Assembly (NCBI RefSeq): GCF_025630775.1
Contig: NZ_JAOSZE010000030.1
Coordinates: forward strand, 62,001-126,000
Direction: 5' to 3'
Origin: Actinoplanes sp. KI2
GTDB taxonomy: Bacteria; Actinomycetota; Actinomycetes; Mycobacteriales; Micromonosporaceae
DNA length: 64,000 nt
Shown here: positions 9,412-17,085 of the stretch, piece after piece
Position numbering within the stretch: the first letter of the stretch is position 1
How the letters are laid out: each line of letters begins with the position of its first letter
Notes under the pieces: model-generated
What the model saw: the letters and a program-made list of their open reading frames with translations, nothing else
What the model was told of the DNA's origin: nothing
Database searches by the model: none
Made by a program: the position numbers and the translations under genes

Positions 9412-9978
9412 TCAACGACTCTCGGACGAACTGCGGCCGTATCGGGCGTACACCGCCGGTCCCACCTGCTCGATCTCCCGGAGCTGCAGGGTGGTGGGCC
9501 GCTCGGCGGACGGGAACAGGTGTTTCCCGGCGCCGAGGACGATCGGGAAGGTGATCAGGCGGTACTCGTCGATCAGGTCGTGCGCCATCAGCAGGTGGGC
9601 CAGGCCGCGGCTGCCGGTCACGACGACGTCCCGGCTCTCCCGCTTGACCGTGTCGACGACATCGCCCTCGACGAGGCGGGAGTTGGCCCAGGCCGACGCG
9701 TCGGTCAGGGTGCGCGACGCGACCAATTTCGGGATCGCGTTCATCCGCCGGGAGAACGGGTCGTCGCGGGTCGGCCAGAGCCGGCCGAACGCCTGCCACG
9801 TGCGGCGGCCCAGCAGCATGACCCCGGAGTCGAAGAGCGGGCCGAGGCGGAACTTGTCACCGGCGACGGCCTCCGGGCCGAACTGGAACATCCAGCCGCC
9901 GGCCGGCGTGCCTTCGGCGCCGTCCGGGTCGGTGACGATGCCGTCGAGGGTGGTGAAGGCGAGGTAGATGACGCTCAC
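9412..9978 (-). CDS. dihydrofolate reductase family (RibD C-terminal-like) protein
   Basis: 188 residues from GTG. It has the RibD/DHFR-like fold pattern of the actinobacterial family: SVIYLAFTTLDGIVTDPDG at the N-terminus, GVMLLGRRTWQAF, DVVVTGSRGLAHLLMAHDLIDEYRLITFPIVLGAGKHLF. These are probable NADPH-dependent reductases of unknown substrate, not the essential folate enzyme. AAAGGA lies 9 bases ahead of the GTG. The open frame extends upstream to 10026, but that part encodes a short repeat-derived tract and lacks a ribosome binding site. It lies downstream of an ECF sigma factor on the same strand, an arrangement seen often for this family. Confidence 0.85.
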   Translation of the reverse strand: MSVIYLAFTTLDGIVTDPDGAEGTPAGGWMFQFGPEAVAGDKFRLGPLFDSGVMLLGRRTWQAFGRLWPTRDDPFSRRMNAIPKLVASRTLTDASAWANSRLVEGDVVDTVKRESRDVVVTGSRGLAHLLMAHDLIDEYRLITFPIVLGAGKHLFPSAERPTTLQLREIEQVGPAVYARYGRSSSESR

Positions 9979-9997
9979 GATGGGTGGTCCTTTCGCT

Positions 9998-10081
9998 CGA
10001 TGCTCACCGGTAGGTACCGGCGGCACCGGGCGAACGCGTCGCCCGATGCTCAGCGGTACGTACCGGCGGCACCGGGCGAAC
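9998..10081. repeat. two imperfect 38-bp direct repeats
   Basis: Copies at 9998-10035 and 10044-10081 (period 46) differ at two positions only (CACCGGTAGG versus CAGCGGTACG). They fill the gap between the sigma-factor stop (10084-10082) and the reductase GTG (9978). This looks like a local duplication of the intergenic or 3'-terminal segment. A regulatory role, such as a doubled binding site, is possible but not shown. Confidence 0.8.
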
Positions 10082-11008
10082 TCATCGCCGTGGCCGAGGA
10101 ATTTCGGTCGGCAGGTCGAAGGTGGCGAAGACGGCCGGGTCGGCGAACACGACGTTGCGCGCGACCAGGCCGCCGAGCACGGTGAGGACCTGCAGCGTGT
10201 GCAGCCGATGCCCGCCGCCGGGCTGCGGGCTGTACGCGGCCAGCGCCGGTTGCCCGTTGGCGGTGAGCCGGAGCATCAGCCAGCCCGGCCCGCGCATCTC
10301 GAAGACCCGCTCGATGAACCGGCCGTAGCGGTCGCGGCCGCGGAACCAGAGCGGGACCGGCGGCATCTCGAGGACGGCCTGGTCGGTGAGCAGCCGGACC
10401 AGGCGGGGGACGTCGGCCGCCTCGAACGCCTCGACATAGCGGTCGACCGCCGCGCGTACCTCGGGATCGTCCGGCTCGGGCATCTCGTCGAGACCGTCCG
10501 CGCCGGCCAGGGCGGCCCGGGCCCGCTGCAGCGAGCTGTTCACCGCGGGCACCGTGGTCTCCAACTGGGCGGCGACCTCGGCCGCGCTGAACTCCAGCAC
10601 CTCACGGAGCACGAGCACCGCCCGCTGCTTGGCGGGCAGCGTCTGCATCGCCGCGACCAGGGCGAGCCGCAGGTCGGCGCGGGCATCGGCGTCGACCCGG
10701 GCGTCCGGGAACGGCTGCAGCCACGGGATGTCCAGCGCCGGGGTGAGCGGCGCCTGGACGTCCCGGCTCTCCGCGACCAGGCCCGACGGCAACGGCCGCC
10801 GGGCGCCGCCCTCGAGCGCGGTCAGGCACACGTTGGTGGCGATGCGGTAAAGCCAGGTCCGCACCGAGGCGCGGGCCGGGTCGTACCGCTCGCGGGCCTT
10901 CCAGGCTCGCAGCATCGTCTCCTGCACCAGGTCCTCGGCCTCGTGGAACGAGCCGAGCATCCGGTAGCAGTAGGCGATCAGCTCACCGCGGTGGGCCTCG
11001 AAGTCCAT
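10082..11008 (-). CDS. ECF sigma factor with C-terminal SnoaL-like domain (TIGR02960 type)
   Basis: 308 residues from ATG 11008; an in-frame GTG at 11026 would add six. Sigma region 2 is HRGELIAYCYRMLGSFHEAEDLVQETMLRAWKA with WLYRIATNVCL. Region 4 is LPAKQRAVLVLREVLEFSAAEVAAQL. After about residue 195 an NTF2/SnoaL-like domain begins (YVEAFEAADVPRLVRLLTDQAVLEMPP). In such ECF groups the C-terminal domain takes over the regulatory role of an anti-sigma factor. AGGA sits 7 bases ahead of ATG 11008. It follows the FAD oxidoreductase closely on the same strand and precedes the DHFR-like gene, so these may be co-transcribed. Confidence 0.9.
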   Translation of the reverse strand: MDFEAHRGELIAYCYRMLGSFHEAEDLVQETMLRAWKARERYDPARASVRTWLYRIATNVCLTALEGGARRPLPSGLVAESRDVQAPLTPALDIPWLQPFPDARVDADARADLRLALVAAMQTLPAKQRAVLVLREVLEFSAAEVAAQLETTVPAVNSSLQRARAALAGADGLDEMPEPDDPEVRAAVDRYVEAFEAADVPRLVRLLTDQAVLEMPPVPLWFRGRDRYGRFIERVFEMRGPGWLMLRLTANGQPALAAYSPQPGGGHRLHTLQVLTVLGGLVARNVVFADPAVFATFDLPTEIPRPRR

Positions 11009-11036
11009 TCCGTCATCCTGGCGCACCGTCGTGGCC

Positions 11037-12461
11037 TCAGGAATCGAAGGAGAAGCCCAGTCGATTGGCCGTTTTGAGGATTATGCCGTCCCGCCCGCCG
11101 TTGCGGTCGGCCCGGGCGATCGCCCGGCGGATGAGCTGCACGGCCGGGTAGAGCAGGGGCTCCGGCGGGATCGGCAGCGGGCGCCTGGTGGCCATCCGCA
11201 GCCGGGTTCGGGCGGTTTCCCGGCCGGCCAGCAGGTCGAGCATCACCGCGCCGGCGAAGCGGGTGGCCGCCACGCCGAGACCGGTGAATCCGCTGCTGTA
11301 CGCGACCTTGCCGCCCATCGCGAGGCCCTGGAACGCGGCCAGCTGGGTGGACATGTCGATCATGCCGCCCCAGGCGTGCGTGAACCGGATGTCGCCCAGC
11401 TGCGGGAAGGTCCGCAGGAAGTGGTCGGCGAGCCGGTCGAACGTCTCGGGCCGCTGGTCGTGGTCCGGCACGATGGCGCCGCCGCGGTGGTAGACGACGT
11501 CGTAGCCGCCCCACAGGATCCGGTTGTCGGCGGTCTTGCGGTAGTAGTGGAACTGCCGCGAGGCGTCCGAGATGCCGAACGGGCGCTGCCAGCCGATCTC
11601 CGCCAGCTGCGCGCCGGTGAGCGGCTCGGTCATCAGCACGTAGTCGTAGACCGGCAGCGTCAGCATCCGGTTGCGCTTGAGCAGCGACGGGAAGCCGTTG
11701 GTGGCCAGCACGACCTGCCGGGCGCGGATGATGCCGTTGTCGGTGCGGGCCCGCACGGCGCAGCCCTGGTTGGTGAGCGCGGTGACCGGCGTGTGCTCGA
11801 AGATGCGTACGCCCAGCTTCTTGCACGCGGCCTTGAGGCCCCACACCAGCTTGGCCGGATGGACCAGCGCGACCCCGTCGGAGTGGAAGAGGCCGGCCCG
11901 GTAGAGCGGCGAGCGGACCAGCTCGGTCAGCTGGTCGCGGTCGTAGAAAACACCGCCCTCAGCGGCTGCGCGGCGCAGCGCCTCGACCTGGTGCGGCTCG
12001 GTCGCCACCGACAGGCCGCCGCCCCGCTGGTACTCGGCGTCGATGCCATGCCGCAGCAGGCTGTCGTGGAACTCCCGGAAGTTCTCCGCGGCCAGGCCAC
12101 CGAGCACGTCGAGGTCCTCGGCGAAGTAGCGGCGGCCGTTCTCCGGTCCGTGGGTGAGGCTGGCCTCGACGAAGCCGCCGTTGCGGCCGCTGGCCGCCCA
12201 GCCGATCTCGGCGCTCTCCACCAGCACGACGTCGCGGCCCGGATTCTGCTCTTTTGCCTGGAGCGCGGTCCACAGCCCGCAGTAGCCGCCGCCGATCACC
12301 AGCAGGTCGGTCTCGGTCGTCCCGGTGAACCACGGCGCGGTCGCCGGACGGCCCGGGTCCTCCAGCCAGAACGGGGTGTGCGCCGCGTCGGCCAGTGCCG
12401 CGCGGATGCGCCTCTCGTCGGTCCGGACATCGAGATCGTAGGCCGGTGTTGCCGCCCGCAT
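11037..12461 (-). CDS. FAD-dependent amine/amino-acid oxidoreductase (DAO/PuuB-like)
   Basis: 474 residues. The dinucleotide-binding motif is DLLVIGGGYCGLWTALQAKE (about residues 52-71), followed by VVLVESAEIGWAASGRNGGF, the signature of DadA/gamma-glutamylputrescine-oxidase-like enzymes. A late FAD motif is SSGFTGLGVAATRFAGAVMLDLL. It should oxidise an amine or amino acid with flavin; the substrate cannot be read from sequence. GGGAGG precedes the ATG by 6 bases. It is divergent from the TetR gene at 12543, and an extended palindrome sits between them, so it is the probable target of that repressor. Confidence 0.88.
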   Translation of the reverse strand: MRAATPAYDLDVRTDERRIRAALADAAHTPFWLEDPGRPATAPWFTGTTETDLLVIGGGYCGLWTALQAKEQNPGRDVVLVESAEIGWAASGRNGGFVEASLTHGPENGRRYFAEDLDVLGGLAAENFREFHDSLLRHGIDAEYQRGGGLSVATEPHQVEALRRAAAEGGVFYDRDQLTELVRSPLYRAGLFHSDGVALVHPAKLVWGLKAACKKLGVRIFEHTPVTALTNQGCAVRARTDNGIIRARQVVLATNGFPSLLKRNRMLTLPVYDYVLMTEPLTGAQLAEIGWQRPFGISDASRQFHYYRKTADNRILWGGYDVVYHRGGAIVPDHDQRPETFDRLADHFLRTFPQLGDIRFTHAWGGMIDMSTQLAAFQGLAMGGKVAYSSGFTGLGVAATRFAGAVMLDLLAGRETARTRLRMATRRPLPIPPEPLLYPAVQLIRRAIARADRNGGRDGIILKTANRLGFSFDS

Positions 12462-12506
12462 GCTGATCCTCCCTGGTCAGAACTCCAGGGAAACGCCGCG
12501 CTACAG

Positions 12507-12528
12507 TTAAGTCAATGCGTTGACATAA
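12507..12528. promoter_or_regulatory. palindromic operator between oxidoreductase and TetR genes
   Basis: The core GTCAATGCGTTGAC (12511-12524) is a perfect inverted repeat GTCAA/TTGAC with a 4-base centre. The arms extend outward as TTAA and ATAA with one mismatch, giving about 22 bases. It lies 14 bases before the TetR ATG and 46 bases before the oxidoreductase ATG. Position and symmetry fit a TetR operator. Confidence 0.72.
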
Positions 12529-12542
12529 GGAATGCTGGTGCG

Positions 12543-13262
12543 ATGGCGACAACGAGAGCAACCTCACCGCGGGTCCGGCGGCGGCCCACCCGGGCCGGCG
12601 TGGTGCTGGACCCCGACATGATCATCAACGCCGCGCTGCGGCTGATCGAGGCGCCCGGCGGCAACGCGCTGACCGTCCGGCGGCTCGGCGTCGAACTGGG
12701 CGCCGACCCATCCGCCATCTACCGATATTTCCGAAACATTGATGCATTGGTGATCGCCATCTCCGACCGGCTGCTCAGCGAGACCCTCGACGAGTTCGTG
12801 CCCCGGCCGCACTGGGCGGACTCGCTGCGGGCGCTGGCCGAGGGGATCTACCGGACGATGCTGCGGCATCCTCGGCTGGCTCTGCTGGGCGCGGTCCGGT
12901 TCACCGCCGGCCCCAACGAGCTGCGCGCCGCCGAGATCGGGATCGGTCTGCTGATCGGCGCGGGCTTCGCCGGGTCGGCGGCGGTCCGGCACTATCGCGA
13001 CCTGATCGAGGCGGTCTGGGCGATGGCCGCGATCGCGGCCAGCGAGATGACCCCGGAGCAGGAGCGGGCGGAGGAGCGGGCGCTCGCCCGGGCCTACGCC
13101 ACGTTGTCTGCTTCGGAATATCCAAACCTTGCCGGTGTACGGGCCGAGCTGCCCGCGATGTCCGACCCCGCCTTTCCCGGGGTGCTCGACAAGTTGATCG
13201 CGGCGCTCGAGCTCAGCCGGGCTGCTGCGGGCGAGTCAGGCCCAGGTCATAGGCGAGGATGA
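12543..13262 (+). CDS. TetR/AcrR family transcriptional regulator
   Basis: 239 residues. The DNA-binding helix-turn-helix is in MIINAALRLIEAPGGNALTVRRLGVELGADPSAIYRYFRN (about residues 24-63), with the typical AIYRYF recognition helix. The C-terminal half resembles TetR_C ligand domains (WADSLRALAEGIYRTMLRHPRLA). It probably represses itself and the divergent flavin oxidoreductase through the palindrome at 12507-12528. The ribosome binding site is weak (AAGGA about 12 bases upstream). Its last 50 bases overlap, tail to tail, with the response-regulator gene on the other strand. Confidence 0.9.
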   Translation: MATTRATSPRVRRRPTRAGVVLDPDMIINAALRLIEAPGGNALTVRRLGVELGADPSAIYRYFRNIDALVIAISDRLLSETLDEFVPRPHWADSLRALAEGIYRTMLRHPRLALLGAVRFTAGPNELRAAEIGIGLLIGAGFAGSAAVRHYRDLIEAVWAMAAIAASEMTPEQERAEERALARAYATLSASEYPNLAGVRAELPAMSDPAFPGVLDKLIAALELSRAAAGESGPGHRRG

Positions 13263-13878
13263 CGGCCTGGATCCGGTCCCGGGCACCAATCTTTGCAAGC
13301 ACCCGGCCGACGTGGGTCTTGACCGTCGACTCGGAGAGCACCAGCCGCTCGGCGATCTCGCCGTTGGTCCAGCCGCGCCCGATGGCGATCAAGATCTCGC
13401 GTTCCCGGTCGGTCAGCGTGCCGAGCCGCGGGTCGGTGGTCCGCTGCCCGCCGCCGAGGTGATGGGCGAAGGCGTCGAGCAGCCGGCGGGTCAGCGCGGG
13501 CGCGATCACCGCGTCGCCCGCGGCGACCGCCCGGATGCCGGCCAGCAGCTCCTCCGGGTAGGCGTCCTTGAGCAGGAAGCCGCTGGCGCCGGCCCGGAGC
13601 GCGGCGTGCACGTACTCGTCCAGGTCGAACGTGGTCAGCATGAGGATGCGCGACCGGCCGCCCTCGGCCACGATCCGCCGGGTGGCCTCGATGCCGTCCA
13701 GGCCGGGCATCCGTACGTCCATCAGCACCACGTCCGGGCGCAGCTCGGTGGTCTGGCGCACCGCCTCGGCGCCGTTGCCGGCCTCGCCGATCACCTCGGT
13801 GTCGGGGTTGCTCTCCAGCAGCATCCGGAAGCCGAGGCGTTGCAGCGGTTGGTCGTCGGCGATCAGCACGGTGATCAT
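13213..13878 (-). CDS. NarL/FixJ-family response regulator
   Basis: 221 residues. The receiver domain has acidic residues ADD near the start, phospho-acceptor Asp in VVLMDVRMPGLDG (about residue 54) and Lys in LLKDAYP. The C-terminal LuxR helix-turn-helix is LTDREREILIAIGRGWTNGEIAERLVLSEST. It is the partner of the kinase encoded 16 bases upstream. Together they lie behind the ABC transporter genes, so the pair probably controls that transporter. Two GTACCGCGGT sites upstream of the ATPase gene are candidate binding sites. Confidence 0.94.
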   Translation of the reverse strand: MITVLIADDQPLQRLGFRMLLESNPDTEVIGEAGNGAEAVRQTTELRPDVVLMDVRMPGLDGIEATRRIVAEGGRSRILMLTTFDLDEYVHAALRAGASGFLLKDAYPEELLAGIRAVAAGDAVIAPALTRRLLDAFAHHLGGGQRTTDPRLGTLTDREREILIAIGRGWTNGEIAERLVLSESTVKTHVGRVLAKIGARDRIQAVILAYDLGLTRPQQPG

Positions 13879-13894
13879 TCGGGTTCGGCGGTCC

Positions 13895-15157
13895 TCAGGA
13901 GATATCGGTCAGATCCAGCTCGGCGGCCACGGACCAGCCACCGCCGGGAACCGGCCCGGCCGTGACCGTTCCACCGTAGAGGGCGGCGCGCTCGCGCATG
14001 CCCACGACGCCGTGACCTTCCCCGGTGGAGGGTACGGGCGGATCGCCGCCGGGCGGCCCGGTGTCCCGCACGGTGATCCGCAGCCGGCGGCCCTCGGCCC
14101 GCAGCTCCAGCCGGATCCGGGTGTGCGGGCCGGCGTGCTTGAGCGCGTTGGTCAGCGCCTCCTGCACGATCCGGTACGCGGCCAGCTGCACGCCCACGTC
14201 GAGGGTGTCGACCGCCCCGGTGCTCCGGTACTCGACCTGCGGACCGGCGGCGCGGATCTGCCGGCACAGCGGGTCCAGGTCGGCGATGCCCGGTTGCGGG
14301 GCGAGGCTGGGCTCGTCGGTCTGCTCGCGCAGGACGCCGAGCATGCGGCGCAGCTCGGCGAGCGAGTCGCGGCCGGCGTCCCCGATCAGCCGCAGCGCCT
14401 CCTTGCCGCGCTCCGGCGAGGTGTCCGACGCGTACGCGCCGCCGTCGGCCAGCGTGATGATCACCGAGAGGCTGTGGCCGAGGATGTCGTGCATCTCGCG
14501 GGCGACCCGGGCGCGCTCGTTCGCCGCCGCGAGCCGGCTGCGCTGGTCGCGTTCGATCTCGAGCTGGACGGCCCGCTCACGCAGGACAGCCAGTTGGGCG
14601 CGGCGGATCCGGACCGCGAAGCCAAGCGCCACGGCGGCGGTGCCGAAGACGCCGACGACGAAGAGCACGTCCCACACCGACACGTAGCCGGCGAGCCGCA
14701 ACACGATCACGACCACCGCCGCGGCCAGCCCCGGCACCGCCCAGACCAGGCGATTCAGCCGGCCGTGCAGCACCAGGCTGTAGACCGCGACCAGCACGGC
14801 GACGTCGGCGCGCAGCAGGATGCCAGCGGCCCACTCGGCCACGAACACCGCCAGGACGGCGTAGAACGCGGCCAGCGGGGCGCGGCGCCGCCACCAGAGC
14901 GGCACGATCAGCGCCAGCTGCAGCAGCAGCATCTGCGCCGTCGGCAGGTGGGTTAGGGTGATCGGCTCGTCCGGATGGCCGTGGTCGTGATGGAGGTCCG
15001 GCGCGCCGAACAGCAGGAAGATCACCAGGACCACGGCGGTGTCCAGCGCCCACCGATGCCCCGCGTCCCACTGCCGCAGCCGGCGCCCGGCCCGGAACAA
15101 CCGGTCCACGACCGGGTGCCCGACCAGTACGCCGGCCGCGTTGTCGTCGCCACTCAC
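13895..15157 (-). CDS. NarL-family sensor histidine kinase (HisKA_3)
   Basis: 420 residues from GTG. Four to five membrane helices occupy about residues 30-165. The dimerisation/phospho-acceptor motif is ARVAREMHDILGHSLSVII (His in REMHD), and the ATP-binding end has GHGVVGMRERAALYGG. It should autophosphorylate on sensing an envelope signal and pass phosphate to the adjacent regulator. The GTG overlaps the TGA of a 3-codon ORF (GTGA junction). AGGA lies 7 bases before it. Upstream is the four-copy 38-bp repeat, so translation of this kinase probably depends on ribosomes arriving from the permease gene through the repeat. Confidence 0.92.
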   Translation of the reverse strand: MSGDDNAAGVLVGHPVVDRLFRAGRRLRQWDAGHRWALDTAVVLVIFLLFGAPDLHHDHGHPDEPITLTHLPTAQMLLLQLALIVPLWWRRRAPLAAFYAVLAVFVAEWAAGILLRADVAVLVAVYSLVLHGRLNRLVWAVPGLAAAVVVIVLRLAGYVSVWDVLFVVGVFGTAAVALGFAVRIRRAQLAVLRERAVQLEIERDQRSRLAAANERARVAREMHDILGHSLSVIITLADGGAYASDTSPERGKEALRLIGDAGRDSLAELRRMLGVLREQTDEPSLAPQPGIADLDPLCRQIRAAGPQVEYRSTGAVDTLDVGVQLAAYRIVQEALTNALKHAGPHTRIRLELRAEGRRLRITVRDTGPPGGDPPVPSTGEGHGVVGMRERAALYGGTVTAGPVPGGGWSVAAELDLTDIS

Positions 15158-15279
15158 GGATTCATCCTGCCGCCTCGTTCAGGCGTCCGAGCGGATCATT
15201 CATCGTGCCGCCTTGTTCAGGCGTCCGAGCGGATCATTCATCGTGCCGCCTTGTTCAGGCGTCCGAGCGGATCATTCAT
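15154..15279 (-). other. chain of overlapping 13-codon mini-ORFs created by the repeat
   Basis: Three ORFs each open with ATG preceded by AAGG at 7-base spacing. They run 15279-15238 and 15241-15200 (both MNDPLGRLNKAAR) and 15203-15162 (MNDPLGRLNEAAG). Each TGA overlaps the next ATG as ATGA. A fourth ORF, MNP (15165-15154), ends in a TGA that overlaps the GTG of the kinase. The chain links permease stop to kinase start by successive 4-base overlaps. The geometry is seen directly; that ribosomes use it is inference. Confidence 0.6.
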
Positions 15280-15311
15280 CGTGCCGCCTTGTTCAGGCGT
15301 CCGAGCGGATC
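15160..15311 (-). repeat. four exact tandem 38-bp units between permease and kinase genes
   Basis: On the minus strand the unit begins GATCCGCTCGGACGCC, continues TGAACAAGGCGGCACG and ends ATGAAT. Copies run 15311-15274, 15273-15236, 15235-15198 and 15197-15160. The first three are identical and the last has two changes (AACAAGG to AACGAGG, GCACGATG to GCAGGATG). The first copy contains the authentic last codons and stop of the permease (IRSDA, TGA). Each unit therefore repeats the end of the permease gene plus the following ribosome binding site (AAGG, 7 bases) and ATG. There are no spacers, so it is not CRISPR. Confidence 0.95.
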
Positions 15312-16138
15312 AGCCGGTACGCGGCGCCGCCGAGCGCGAGGGCCGTCCAGCCGAGCAGGACCAGCAGCCCGGTGCCGGACGTCAGCGTCCCCGCGGCGTG
15401 GTGCAGGCTGTAGATCGACTCGCCGGCGTTGCTGGGCAGGTACGGCGTGAGGTCGGTCTGCCAGGACTTCGGCAGCAGCGACATCAGGCCGGGCACCAGC
15501 AGGAACGTGCCGACCAGCGCGGAGATGCCGCCCGCGGTCGAGCGCAGCAGGGTGCCGAGCGCGACGCCGATGACGCCGACCAGCCCCAGATAGACCCCCA
15601 CGCCGAGCAGCCCGCGCAGCACGCCGCCGTCGGAGAGGCTCATCGAGTTCGCGGCGCCGGTGAGCACCCCGTTGCTGATCAGGAAGCCGACCACGGCGCC
15701 GGCGGCCCCGGTGACGAACGCCAGCACCCCGTACACCGCGGCCTTGGACCAGAGCACCGGCAGGCGGCGCGGTACCGCCGCGAGGGTCGACCGGATCATG
15801 CCGGTGGTGTATTCGCCGGAGGCGGTCAGCACGCCCAGGACGCCCAGCGCGATCAGGGCGAACGGCACGCCGAAGAGCGCGAGGCTGTACGACGTGGCGT
15901 CGGCGAAGTCCGGGTCCATCGGCCGGCCGGAGTCCAGCATCGACTTGTAGCGGAACGCGGCGATGGTGCCGAAGGCGAGCAGGAACAGCAGCCCGAGGCC
16001 GAGCGTGATCCAGGTCGAGCGCAGCGACCACAGCTTGGCCCACTCCGAGCGCAGCACCCGGCGGCCGGTGACCTTGAGTGGGGTGGTGGGCCGCGCGGGT
16101 GCGAGGTCGGCGGGCCGGGTGTCGGCGACGATGCTCAT
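15293..16138 (-). CDS. ABC transporter permease (ABC-2 type)
   Basis: 281 residues, six predicted membrane helices. The N-terminal cytoplasmic stretch ends RVLRSEWAKLWSLRSTW, typical of ABC-2 permeases paired with BcrA-like ATPases. Helices follow around TWITLGLGLLFLLAFGTIA, FALIALGVLGVLTA, YGVLAFVTGAAGAVVGFLI, LLGVGVYLGLVGVIGVALG, ALVGTFLLVPGLM and GLLVLLGWTALALGGAAY. The ATG overlaps the ATPase stop by ATGA. The substrate is unknown; peptide-antibiotic detoxification or lipid export is common for such sets. The last seven codons are the seed of the downstream tandem repeat. Confidence 0.9.
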   Translation of the reverse strand: MSIVADTRPADLAPARPTTPLKVTGRRVLRSEWAKLWSLRSTWITLGLGLLFLLAFGTIAAFRYKSMLDSGRPMDPDFADATSYSLALFGVPFALIALGVLGVLTASGEYTTGMIRSTLAAVPRRLPVLWSKAAVYGVLAFVTGAAGAVVGFLISNGVLTGAANSMSLSDGGVLRGLLGVGVYLGLVGVIGVALGTLLRSTAGGISALVGTFLLVPGLMSLLPKSWQTDLTPYLPSNAGESIYSLHHAAGTLTSGTGLLVLLGWTALALGGAAYRLIRSDA

Positions 16139-17061
16139 GCCGCCCTCGCCGGGGTGCTCTCGGCGTGGTATTCGACCGATTCCTTGGTGAGATCCATGAA
16201 GGCCTCCTCGAGCGAGACGGATCTGGCGGTGAGTTCGAACAGTGCGAGGCCGTGCTCGGCCGCCTTGAGCCCGATGGCGCGGGCCGACAGGCCGGTCACG
16301 CTCAGCTGCTCCGAGCCGGGCTGCCCGGTGATCTCGACGCCCGGCCCGGCCAGCACCCGGCGCAGCTGCGCGGGGTCGGCGGCGGCCACCACGACGGTGT
16401 CGCCGCCGGCCTGCCGGACCAGCTCCCGCACGGTGGTGTCGGCCAGCACCCGGCCCCGGCCGACGACGATCAGATGGTCGGCGACCAGCGCCATCTCGCT
16501 CATCAGGTGCGACGAGACGAAGACTGTCCGGCCCTCGGCCGCCAGCCCGGTGAGCAGGTTGCGGATCCACAGCACGCCCTCCGGGTCGAGCCCGTTGACC
16601 GGCTCGTCCAGCATGATCGTCTGCGGGTCGCCGAGCAGCGCCGCGGCGATGCCCAGGCGCTGGCCCATGCCGAGCGAGAAGGCGCCGGCCCGCTTGCGGG
16701 CCACCGACTGCAAGCCGGTCAGCCCGATCACCTCGGTCACCCGGGACCGCGAGATGCCATGCGTGTACGCGAGGGCCATCAGGTGGTCGAACGCCGAGCG
16801 CCCAGGGTGGATCGACCGGGCCTCGAGCAGCGCGCCGACCTCGTGCAGCGGGGCGGCGTGCCGGGCGTACCGCCGGCCGTTCACGGTGACCGTGCCGGCG
16901 GTGGGCTCGTCCAGGCCGATGATCATGCGCATCGTCGTTGACTTGCCGGCGCCGTTCGGCCCCAGAAACCCGGTCACCGCCCCCGGCCGAACCGTGAAGT
17001 CCACCCCGTCGACGGCGGTCTTGTCGCCGTACCGCTTGGTCAGCTGTCTTGCCTCGATCAT
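16135..17061 (-). CDS. ABC transporter ATP-binding protein (BcrA/DrrA type)
   Basis: 308 residues. Walker A is GFLGPNGAGKSTTMRM (about residues 32-47), the signature motif is the variant FSLGMGQRLGIAAALL, Walker B is TIMLDEPVNGLDPEG, and the switch His is in VFVSSHLMSE. It energises the permease encoded just behind it. AAGGGGGG lies 4 bases ahead of the ATG. It is the first gene of the transporter/two-component operon. Its promoter region holds the paired palindromes at 17120-17162. Confidence 0.94.
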   Translation of the reverse strand: MIEARQLTKRYGDKTAVDGVDFTVRPGAVTGFLGPNGAGKSTTMRMIIGLDEPTAGTVTVNGRRYARHAAPLHEVGALLEARSIHPGRSAFDHLMALAYTHGISRSRVTEVIGLTGLQSVARKRAGAFSLGMGQRLGIAAALLGDPQTIMLDEPVNGLDPEGVLWIRNLLTGLAAEGRTVFVSSHLMSEMALVADHLIVVGRGRVLADTTVRELVRQAGGDTVVVAAADPAQLRRVLAGPGVEITGQPGSEQLSVTGLSARAIGLKAAEHGLALFELTARSVSLEEAFMDLTKESVEYHAESTPARAA

Positions 17062-17085
17062 CGTTCCCCCCTTGGGCGTCGTGGC

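Noticed and set aside
6912..9554. Long open frame on the plus strand opposite the phosphoesterase
   Set aside because: Same antisense artefact; the translation is Arg/Gly/Val-rich with no domain, while the minus strand shows all catalytic motifs.
15160..15311. Possible CRISPR array
   Set aside because: The 38-bp units are directly adjacent with no spacers, and the unit contains the end of a neighbouring gene. No cas genes are present.
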